DNA from: Acidobacteriota bacterium
GTDB lineage: Bacteria; Acidobacteriota; Vicinamibacteria; Vicinamibacterales; UBA8438
Length of the DNA stretch: 10,758 bases
Reading direction: 5' to 3'
NCBI GenBank assembly: GCA_003533545.1
Contig: DQEK01000331.1
Coordinates: forward strand, 1 to 10,758
Shown here: positions 5,018 to 10,758 of the stretch, piece after piece
Layout of the letters: every line of letters begins with the position of its first letter
Position numbering within the stretch: position 1 is the first letter of the stretch
Position numbers and translations under genes: made by a program
Notes under the pieces: model-generated
What the model saw: the letters and a program-made list of their open reading frames with translations, nothing else
The model's database searches: none
What the model was told of the DNA's origin: nothing

Positions 5018-6382
5018 CTAGGGCTGCTGGTCAGTCAACGCAAGCTGGCTTGCTTCACGCTCAGCAATCTCAACCTCGAGGTCTTCGTCACTCATGTAAG
5101 TGATGTTCACCCACGCATGCGCCATCTCATCGACCGTTCGGTCACCCCACCCGACCCATTGGTTCGGGTCAGGATTATCACGATTCGCTGAGGTGTTGTC
5201 GTGCCAGGCCGTAACCCGAAGCAGGGTCCCCTTGGGCAACAACGGCGCCGCATCGTCAGCGTAGACGTAGTTGTTATGCCAATCGAATTGGTATTTATCA
5301 ACGTGGTTCAACATCCGGCGTCTACCGTCCGGAAGCAGTGCCTCCATCGACATCGCCTTACCGCGAAGGTGCATGTGGGGTTGGAAGTTCTCAACACGGC
5401 CGGCCTTCTTCAACGCAAAAAAGCCCTGGTGCACGGAAACGGTATTCGGAGGAATATCGAGGCCACGACTTCCACCCTCAATGCCATGAATCAGATGTAA
5501 CACTTGGCGATACTTTGGTTCGTAGCCCTTGGGATGAAAGTAGACCGCAAGCTCAGCTGAATTGGTGATCTCGTCTCCGACCGCGTGATAGTGAATGTCC
5601 CACACAATCTTGGACTCAGGTAGCATGAGCTTACCGCTGTCGGAACGGGTGATCTCACCCTGCTTACCAACAGCCCATTCCATGAAGAGCCCAGGACCGA
5701 TTTCATCAGGGTCATTCCCAATCATGAACTCTGGCTCCTCCTGTTGGAGTCGCGCGAGCGCGTGATGAGTGATCCGCCGGCCTTCTGGGGTGGACGGCCG
5801 AATCTCAATTGCTCGAACCCACCGAGGTTCAGTTAACCCAGTCTCAACGACCGGCTTATACCAGACGTCCTGTGCCTGCGCAGGCATCGTGTAGGCTGGC
5901 GATCGGATAATGAGGTCTGGCGGACCGAACAGTTCCTCATAGTTCCACGTTTCACCCTCAGGCCAAGTCATTGGACGCGGCATATCCGTCAGGTCGCCCA
6001 TCGGCGCTCCGTTGTCGACCCATCGCACGATGGTGTCGATCTGCGCACTCGACAGGGACCGGTCATTCTTAAAATCCTGGATGCCAACACGCTGGTCCAA
6101 ATGCCATGGAGGCATCTCACGTGACTCAATCACGGCCTTGATCCTCCGCGCCCAGGGTCGCGTTTCACGATACGACACAAGGGACATCGGTGCCATCGAG
6201 CCGTCACGGTGACACGCCTCGCATTTCTCCTGGAAGATCGGTGCAACATCGCGCGCGAACGTGACCGATGGGTCAGACGATTGCGCCGACGCCGTCGAGG
6301 TCAGCACCGCTACCACACCAAGCGCGAGCACGCCCACACTCAGGACCTGCCTCATCCCGCTACGGACCTGTGCCTCTACCAT
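5018..6382 (-). CDS. Cytochrome c fused to a copper type II monooxygenase-like (PHM-like) domain
   Basis: Numbering below is from the in-frame GTG at 6385; subtract one for the preferred ATG at 6382. Residues 11-34 form a signal peptide (ASA before Gln35). Residues about 40-130 are a cytochrome c domain with haem site CEACH (55-59) and probable distal Met91 in REMPPW. From about 150 to 430 comes a two-lobed domain with the copper-ligand pattern of ascorbate-dependent type II monooxygenases: paired His207-His208 (ITHHAL), His265/His267 (WDIHYHAVG), His337/His339 (QPHMHLRG) and Met421 in VDEMAHAW, which resembles the DEM methionine site of peptidylglycine monooxygenase. The ligand assignment is from family knowledge. 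A periplasmic oxidoreductase fed with electrons by its own haem is inferred; the substrate is unknown. AGGGGAG at 6389-6395 lies 6 bases before ATG 6382, hence the start. The domain pair is frequent in Acidobacteriota and Planctomycetota. The leader holds a hairpin (6426-6458). Confidence 0.85.
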   Translation of the reverse strand: MVEAQVRSGMRQVLSVGVLALGVVAVLTSTASAQSSDPSVTFARDVAPIFQEKCEACHRDGSMAPMSLVSYRETRPWARRIKAVIESREMPPWHLDQRVGIQDFKNDRSLSSAQIDTIVRWVDNGAPMGDLTDMPRPMTWPEGETWNYEELFGPPDLIIRSPAYTMPAQAQDVWYKPVVETGLTEPRWVRAIEIRPSTPEGRRITHHALARLQQEEPEFMIGNDPDEIGPGLFMEWAVGKQGEITRSDSGKLMLPESKIVWDIHYHAVGDEITNSAELAVYFHPKGYEPKYRQVLHLIHGIEGGSRGLDIPPNTVSVHQGFFALKKAGRVENFQPHMHLRGKAMSMEALLPDGRRRMLNHVDKYQFDWHNNYVYADDAAPLLPKGTLLRVTAWHDNTSANRDNPDPNQWVGWGDRTVDEMAHAWVNITYMSDEDLEVEIAEREASQLALTDQQP

Positions 6383-6388
6383 CACGCA

Positions 6389-6395
6389 CTCCCCT
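6389..6395 (-). promoter_or_regulatory. Ribosome binding site deciding the ATG start at 6382
   Basis: AGGGGAG on the minus strand lies 6 bases before ATG 6382-6380 but only 3 before the in-frame GTG at 6385, so the ATG is favoured. The two forms differ by one residue. Confidence 0.65.
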
Positions 6396-6425
6396 GTCGA
6401 ATCATCCGGGTGAACCCACGGAACC

Positions 6426-6458
6426 CGGTAGGTCTCGAATGAACGAGAACCACTACCG
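6426..6458 (-). promoter_or_regulatory. Hairpin in the leader of the cytochrome/copper gene
   Basis: CGGTA (6426-6430), GGT (6431-6433) and CTCG (6434-6437) pair with TACCG (6454-6458), ACC (6449-6451) and CGAG (6444-6447) around a 6-base loop, with small bulges on one side. Twelve base pairs in 33 bases is more than expected by chance. It has no U-tract, lies about 44 bases before the start codon, and could be a leader structure or an operator. Confidence 0.4.
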
Positions 6459-6758
6459 AAACCCAGCGTAAGCTTAAGTGGTCCAGATTTTACCGCTATT
6501 TCGCATAGGCCGCACTACCGGAATCAAAATGTCAAAAAATGTTCACAAATTGACCAATTCTAGCTACAACCTAACTGGAGGGGACGACTGGGCACACTGA
6601 ATTACCGCAGGAACGCAACCTCATGGGGAAACCCTTACCCGAGGCTACTCAGAGACCGAAAAATTGAAGACTGGATGGAAGAGGACGAAGGCGACACTCA
6701 CAGCCTACAGCGGGGCCGGCACTGAATCACTAAGTGTTTGCGCCGGAAGTCGAACGAA
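6459..6758. other. Intergenic stretch, mostly without recognisable features
   Basis: This stretch separates two minus-strand genes. The part at 6510-6560 is AT-rich and has a perfect minus-strand TTGACA (6530-6535), but no good -10 at 16-18 bases, so a promoter for the copper/cytochrome gene is likely but not located. The part at 6588-6725 has a small plus-strand open frame, listed separately. No terminator was seen for the gene ending at 6759. Confidence 0.5.
6588..6725 (+). CDS. Possible 45-residue small ORF with CTG start
   Basis: GGAGGGG (6577-6583) is followed after 4 bases by CTG, and the frame is open for 45 codons to TGA at 6723. The product is strongly charged, with WGNPYPRLLRDRKIEDWMEE (residues 13-32) and a basic end. 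It lies on the opposite strand to its neighbours in an otherwise empty gap. The non-standard start and the absence of an ATG before residue 30 make this doubtful; it could be a gene remnant. Confidence 0.2.
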   Translation: MGTLNYRRNATSWGNPYPRLLRDRKIEDWMEEDEGDTHSLQRGRH

Positions 6759-7472
6759 CTAGGATGAGACCCACCTTTTCATCTGCCTCTCATCCTCACT
6801 CTGACCACGAAACGGACGAGTTAGAAACAGGCCCATCTTCTTAAACGCCTTTGCAGTTGAAACACTCGCTTTCGCGACACCCTTGGCAACCGACGTACTC
6901 ACTTTCGCGACACCCTTGGCAACCGTGGTGCTCCCTTTCGCGACACCCTTGGCAACCGTGGTGCTCCCTTTCGCGACCCCTTTTCCGACCGCGCTAGCCG
7001 GACGGGTTATAACTCGCCACCTAGACGGGTCATTGGCCAATGGGTCGAACTCGTTGGCCTGAGGAACCAGCGGTCCGATAGTCGGCAGAGCGTCCCGAGC
7101 CGACCAGCGCGGGGCAGGCCGGTGAGCCATCAGCCTCTCATCAAGCACTGGGCCAGATGGCACGATCTCGTGAGGCGCCCACTCAATCGCAACCGGCGAA
7201 AGAACTCTTGGAGCCAAAAACGACTCAAGGGGGCTCGGAGGCGGAGGTGGAACCACGATGCCCTCGATCGACGGGTGCGGAAGACCTTCCCGACTATCAG
7301 CCGATGTCGTGGGACCAAGCCCGAGCACAGCAGGCAGAGCTGACAAAGCCCGGTCGACCACCACGGGTGGCAGCGTGGCCAACACCGTTACTGTACTGGC
7401 GAGCAGGACAACCCAGCCAAGCAGGGACACCCTGGAATTACGCCGTTTCCGCGAACCGTCTCGATTCATCAT
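6759..7472 (-). CDS. Membrane-anchored protein with 11-residue repeats, function unknown
   Basis: From the ATG at 7472 the protein has 237 residues. A basic N-terminus (RDGSRKRRNSR) precedes one membrane segment (about 17-34, LLGWVVLLASTVTVLATL), so the N-terminus is probably cytoplasmic and the rest periplasmic. A Pro-rich linker follows (IVVPPPPPSP, 72-81), then an unrecognised region. Residues about 162-208 are four tandem 11-residue units of the form VAKGVAKGSTT, decaying to TAKAFKKMG, and the end is short, basic and charged. The units are Val/Ala/Lys-rich with 11-residue spacing, as in amphipathic membrane-binding helices of synuclein or LEA type (analogy, not homology). The frame extends back to a GTG at 7529 without a ribosome site and with poor N-terminal sequence. 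AAGG touches the ATG pair at 7472/7469, so the exact start is uncertain. No family was recognised. Confidence 0.65.
   Translation of the reverse strand: MMNRDGSRKRRNSRVSLLGWVVLLASTVTVLATLPPVVVDRALSALPAVLGLGPTTSADSREGLPHPSIEGIVVPPPPPSPLESFLAPRVLSPVAIEWAPHEIVPSGPVLDERLMAHRPAPRWSARDALPTIGPLVPQANEFDPLANDPSRWRVITRPASAVGKGVAKGSTTVAKGVAKGSTTVAKGVAKVSTSVAKGVAKASVSTAKAFKKMGLFLTRPFRGQSEDERQMKRWVSS
6871..7002 (-). repeat. Tandem array of four 33-bp units
   Basis: Plus-strand units begin with TTCGCGAC at 6871, 6904, 6937 and 6970, exactly 33 bases apart. The units at 6904-6936 and 6937-6969 are identical over all 33 bases; the first diverges in its last third and the fourth in most of its second half. 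The array lies inside the coding sequence and each unit codes 11 residues, so changes in copy number keep the frame. Confidence 0.9.
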
Positions 7473-7754
7473 CCTTCGAGGAAAAACGCCTACCCGTATT
7501 ATCGGAAAGGATACACGAAGCCATAGCACAAAAAAAGAAAACGATCGAACTCAGAAAACTGACGAAAACCTTAGTGTATTTGTCTCTTACCCTCAGGTCC
7601 CTTCTGCTCGAAGACCAGAAACGCCACCCGGATACCGCTTTGGCTACCCCAAGCACCAGCGGGATTCTGAAGCACCCCAGCCGTGCACCCAAGCCGACAT
7701 GCTGCTACCGAACGCACGGTCAACCGTCCACATCGGTTGATTGTGTGCTGCAGC
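7473..7754. other. Gap between receptor terminator and repeat-protein gene
   Basis: These 282 bases hold no gene I can support. The part at 7525-7575 is A-rich on the plus strand and is the likely promoter zone for the minus-strand repeat protein, but no convincing -35/-10 pair was found. A short inverted repeat TCAACCG/CGGTTGA (7720-7726 and 7734-7740, 7-base loop) is present, possibly an operator or chance. Confidence 0.4.
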
Positions 7755-7796
7755 AAAAAAACGGGGCGGGCTGGGAACATCCCAGCCCGCCCCGTT
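7755..7796 (-). terminator. Strong intrinsic terminator of the TonB-dependent receptor gene
   Basis: A 17-bp perfect GC-rich stem (7760-7776 with 7780-7796) with a 3-base loop is followed on the minus strand by a run of U (7755-7761). It starts 22 bases after the receptor's stop codon. It should isolate the receptor transcript from the genes that follow. Confidence 0.95.
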
Positions 7797-7817
7797 GGTG
7801 TCTACCCTAAGCTCGCC

Positions 7818-10733
7818 TTAGTACGCGTAGCGTAGGCCGATTTGGAGCTGCCGTGGCAGTCCATTATTCACGAGCGTCCGGAGAATCAGATAGGTACTGC
7901 TTCTCCGTTTGTCACCAGACGGTGCATTGAAGTTGGAATTGTTAGTCATGTTGATGAAGTCAACATAAGCCTCTAACGTATCCGCATTCGGCATCTCCAG
8001 CGTATAGCCAGCACGCCCGTCGAGCTGGAAGTACTTCGGCCCAACGCCACCGTTACGGCCACCAGCATAGTTAACCGTGTAGGAATCCGTTCCCTCGCCC
8101 GAATAGGTCCCGGCCGCCAACCACTCGTCGTTCGCGGTGCCGTTCTGGTTCGAATCCAAGGTGCTGTCGAGCAGCGAGAAGCGTGCTCCACTCCGGATCC
8201 GCATGATGCCGCTCACCCGCAGACCACCGGTGCCAGGCACAGCAATGGTCGTGTTGGCCACGAGGTTATGCCGGCGGTCGAAGTCCGTCGGTCCCCAGTT
8301 CGAACCCAGATTCAGGTCTCCGCCAACCTGGGTATACACGGACTGGGCGTCACCTTGGCGAGTGTTGCCTCGGGTATTCCCTAGGGTGTAGGAGACGCGG
8401 AAGCGGTAGTTGTTGCTGAACCGCTTGTCTAACGACACCTGCAATGCATCGTGGTTGATTGATCCACCATTGAGGAGTTGATAGACGTCATCGACGTATG
8501 TCGAGTTAGGCCGCTCAATCTTCGCCGTCCGCGCCGTGCTGACGCGCCTGGGCTGGTTGTGATTGTGCAGAATCAGCTGAGCGCGTTGCATGACACGGAT
8601 GTAGTCCATGCTCAACGCCATATCGCTAGCTATCTGACGCTCAAACCCGAATGACAGTTGGTCGGCGTAAGGGTTCTCCCGGGCCGCATTGTCAAATCGG
8701 ATATTACCAGCGTTCAGCACCTTCGACCCTGGTGGGTAGAGCGCATCAATAACCGCCCAATTGACCGTTGGCCCGTCTTTCAGATAGGCAGCGGTTGGCC
8801 GCAGACCATTCGACGGCCCTGGGTCGACGCCGTCCAGTGGCAGATTCACGTTGAACGAATCGTCGTACATCTGCTCACCGAAGACGTTATCGATGTGGGT
8901 GATGCGGAACTTCTGGTAGAAACGACCCAATCCACCCCGTAGCACGGTCCGTCCGTCCTCATCAAGGACATGCGAAAAACCGAGACGTGGCGCGAGGTTG
9001 TTTTTGTCAATCGGATAAATCGTGGAGCTCACCGCCTCACCGTAGAACTCGTTGTCCGCGTTCGGCGTTGGCATGATCTCCACGTCATACCGCACGCCGA
9101 TACTCAACGTCGTCCGGTCGTTTATCTGCCACTTATCCTGCGCGAAGCCACTGAGAACGGTTCCCGTCATGACGTAGTGCTGGTTGTTTGGCACCTGAAT
9201 CGACAAACGCTCGGGGTAGGTGGAGTAGTCCGACGCATTGAAGTCCTTGTTCGTGTCGAAGATAAACCGCCCGTTCCGACGCCCGTTGGAGTTGTAGTTC
9301 AAGTTCATGTAGCGCCACGCAACACCGAATTTAAGGTCGTGGTCACCCTTCTTGTCCGGGACAAACACCGAGAACTGGTTTTCTGCGTTAAGTGTCCAGT
9401 TGATCCGCCGGAACGCCGTGTTGAGGGTGCCACCAGTCCAGTCCAGGAAATTAAGTTGTGGCGCCTCGGTTTTCTGCGCCTTTGGTGGCGAAGCAAAAGA
9501 CTGCTCAGTCGAGCCCCAGTGCAGGTCTTCGTAAACTTCACCAAACCTCAGCACGTTGACTTTGTTGTTCCCGATGACTGAGTTGATTGACCCACCGGCT
9601 GCCCAGTCGTGGTCGTGCTCATGCTCCGCGCTGCCGATGCCCCAGCTCGTAGCTGCGTGAGTCGATGGGGACGTTTCATACAGCCAACGGCCTCCCCACG
9701 TATTGTTCGCATTGATCTGATGGTCGCCGCGGGCAAAGAAGTTCCACGGTCGCACTTCTTCGATCTCAGCGCGGTTCTGGTCCGGCCGGGACGGGATGTT
9801 CACCGTCACACCCGTATCGAGAATCGGCCGCTCGAGGCTCCAGAAGAAATGCAGCTTGTCTCTGAGAAGCGGGCCACCAACGGTGAATCCCAACTGCTTC
9901 TCCTGCGTGTCCGGCTTCACCAGACTCTGCGAGGCAACGAAGTAGTCCTTCGCCGTCATCTGATGCCCCTTCACGAAGGCAAACAAGGCTCCATGAAACT
10001 CATTCGTTCCCGACTTCGAAACAGCGTTGAGCACGCCACCCGAAGCGAGTCCGAACTCGGCGTCAAACTGTCCGGTGAGAAGCTGGAACTCCTGCACCGC
10101 TTCGATCGGAATCCGCGCCTGCGCGCCGGCGGAGCCACCCAAGTGGTCATCGTCGTTGCTGGCACCATCAAAGTTGTAGGCCACATTCGAGGAGTCCTGG
10201 CCGTTAACCATGATTGAGTCCGCTGCGAAGGAAGAAGTGGACCCGGTCGCGACCACTCCAGGGACCAAGTCGAGATATCCGGTGAAGTTCCGGTTGAACG
10301 ATGGCGTGTCCAGCAACTCTTGCTGCTGAACGTAGCCACCGACTTCCTTCGAAGTCGTGTCAACCAGTGGAGCCTCAGCGGTAACGGTAATCTCTTCCTC
10401 GATACCGCCCACCGTCAATTCAACGGAGAGGGTAAATGAAGACCCGACCGTCAACGGAACATCCGGGCGGATGTAGCGCCGGAACCCCGCCAACTCTGCC
10501 GAGATTGTGTAGGTGCCAGGAGCCATAACCGGAAAGAAGAAAGAGCCGTCAACGTTCGCGACGGTCTCTCGGAACTGCCCGTTCTCCTGGTTGGTTGCCA
10601 CAACGGTCACACCCGGAAGGGGGAGACCTTGGTCGTCAACAACCTCTCCACGCAACTCCGAACTAGCATTTTGCGCCGTAGCCGTTCCAGCCACGAGCGA
10701 AACCGCCATCACGAAAAGCAATAGCCGACGCAT
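7818..10733 (-). CDS. TonB-dependent receptor with carboxypeptidase-regulatory-like domain
   Basis: A 971-residue outer-membrane receptor. Residues 1-20 are a signal peptide (ATA before Gln21). Residues about 24-107 form a carboxypeptidase-regulatory/CnaB-like domain (GEVVDDQGLPLPGVTVVATN, then VDGSFFFPVMAPGTYTISAE). EEITVTAEAP (112-121) resembles the TonB-box region that precedes the plug. The plug spans about 120-255 with MVNGQDSSNVAYNFDGAS (175-192), IEAVQEFQLLTGQFDAEFG (210-228) and GGVLNAVSKSGTNEFHGALF (232-251). The remainder is a beta-barrel rich in alternating strands, ending QLQIGLRYAY with a terminal aromatic residue as needed for barrel assembly. This Oar-like architecture is abundant in Acidobacteriota; the ligand is unknown. 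The ATG at 10733 follows AAGGAGG (10740-10746) with a 6-base spacer, an ideal site. The gene is monocistronic to its 3' side. No frameshift was seen. Confidence 0.95.
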   Translation of the reverse strand: MRRLLLFVMAVSLVAGTATAQNASSELRGEVVDDQGLPLPGVTVVATNQENGQFRETVANVDGSFFFPVMAPGTYTISAELAGFRRYIRPDVPLTVGSSFTLSVELTVGGIEEEITVTAEAPLVDTTSKEVGGYVQQQELLDTPSFNRNFTGYLDLVPGVVATGSTSSFAADSIMVNGQDSSNVAYNFDGASNDDDHLGGSAGAQARIPIEAVQEFQLLTGQFDAEFGLASGGVLNAVSKSGTNEFHGALFAFVKGHQMTAKDYFVASQSLVKPDTQEKQLGFTVGGPLLRDKLHFFWSLERPILDTGVTVNIPSRPDQNRAEIEEVRPWNFFARGDHQINANNTWGGRWLYETSPSTHAATSWGIGSAEHEHDHDWAAGGSINSVIGNNKVNVLRFGEVYEDLHWGSTEQSFASPPKAQKTEAPQLNFLDWTGGTLNTAFRRINWTLNAENQFSVFVPDKKGDHDLKFGVAWRYMNLNYNSNGRRNGRFIFDTNKDFNASDYSTYPERLSIQVPNNQHYVMTGTVLSGFAQDKWQINDRTTLSIGVRYDVEIMPTPNADNEFYGEAVSSTIYPIDKNNLAPRLGFSHVLDEDGRTVLRGGLGRFYQKFRITHIDNVFGEQMYDDSFNVNLPLDGVDPGPSNGLRPTAAYLKDGPTVNWAVIDALYPPGSKVLNAGNIRFDNAARENPYADQLSFGFERQIASDMALSMDYIRVMQRAQLILHNHNQPRRVSTARTAKIERPNSTYVDDVYQLLNGGSINHDALQVSLDKRFSNNYRFRVSYTLGNTRGNTRQGDAQSVYTQVGGDLNLGSNWGPTDFDRRHNLVANTTIAVPGTGGLRVSGIMRIRSGARFSLLDSTLDSNQNGTANDEWLAAGTYSGEGTDSYTVNYAGGRNGGVGPKYFQLDGRAGYTLEMPNADTLEAYVDFINMTNNSNFNAPSGDKRRSSTYLILRTLVNNGLPRQLQIGLRYAY

Positions 10734-10739
10734 GAGTAG

Positions 10740-10746
10740 CCTCCTT
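10740..10746 (-). promoter_or_regulatory. Strong Shine-Dalgarno sequence of the receptor gene
   Basis: AAGGAGG on the minus strand, 6 bases before the ATG, is the best ribosome site in the window and suggests high expression. The promoter lies beyond the window edge. Confidence 0.85.
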
Positions 10747-10758
10747 ACAAAAATAGCT

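Noticed and set aside
6871..7002. CRISPR array suggested by regular 33-bp repeats
   Set aside because: The units are directly adjacent without unique spacers, are in frame within a gene and encode an 11-residue protein repeat.
7438..7692. Minus-strand 84-codon frame with a hydrophobic stretch, overlapping the start of the repeat protein
   Set aside because: It is out of frame with the better-supported gene, overlaps its membrane-anchor region, has no clear ribosome site and a mixed hydrophobic/Cys composition.
7157..7810. Long plus-strand open frame (217 codons) opposite the repeat protein and the receptor terminator
   Set aside because: It runs through the strong terminator hairpin and antisense to a better-supported gene; its product is low-complexity Arg/Pro/Thr-rich with no domain, and no ribosome site was seen.
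9609..10217. Plus-strand open frames of about 200 codons inside the receptor gene (also 8970-9581)
   Set aside because: They are mirrors of a GC-rich gene whose minus frame is continuous and matches the TonB receptor architecture throughout.

Overview
The window looks like chromosomal DNA of a GC-rich Gram-negative bacterium, most likely an Acidobacteriota (Vicinamibacteria-like) lineage. This is inferred from the gene types: a large TonB-dependent receptor with an N-terminal carboxypeptidase-regulatory-like domain, a single-haem cytochrome c fused to a copper type II monooxygenase-like domain, and several secreted proteins of unknown role. No rRNA, tRNA, CRISPR array, insertion sequence or phage gene was seen.

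Layout. Positions 1-2343 read on the plus strand: the last 12 codons of an upstream gene, a secreted protein made of two copies of one domain (61-1122), and a diheme cytochrome c lipoprotein of the TsdA type (1246-2343). Everything from 2359 to the right edge reads on the minus strand. In transcription order it is: TonB-dependent receptor (10733-7818) closed by a strong terminator; a single-membrane-segment protein with an 11-residue repeat tract (7472-6759); cytochrome c/Cu-monooxygenase-like protein (6382-5018); a secreted conserved protein of unknown function (4897-4049); a secreted CnaB-like plus TPR protein (3913-2954) closed by an intrinsic terminator; and a small secreted protein (2880-2359) whose start codon lies just past that terminator. 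The two gene groups converge at 2343/2359 with no terminator between them.

How the genes may work together. Six of the seven complete genes encode a clear export signal and the seventh has a membrane anchor, so the window is an envelope/periplasm neighbourhood. The two cytochromes suggest periplasmic electron transfer, and the receptor suggests outer-membrane uptake of an unknown ligand. Nothing in the sequence names a shared substrate, so a common pathway is inference only.

Most notable points: an internal duplication with a 513-bp offset in the first gene; a 33-bp/11-residue repeat tract resembling membrane-binding hendecad helices; a terminator placed directly in front of a start codon; a possible Shine-Dalgarno-masking switch before the TsdA-like gene; and a structured 30-codon in-frame extension behind the amber stop of the copper protein.
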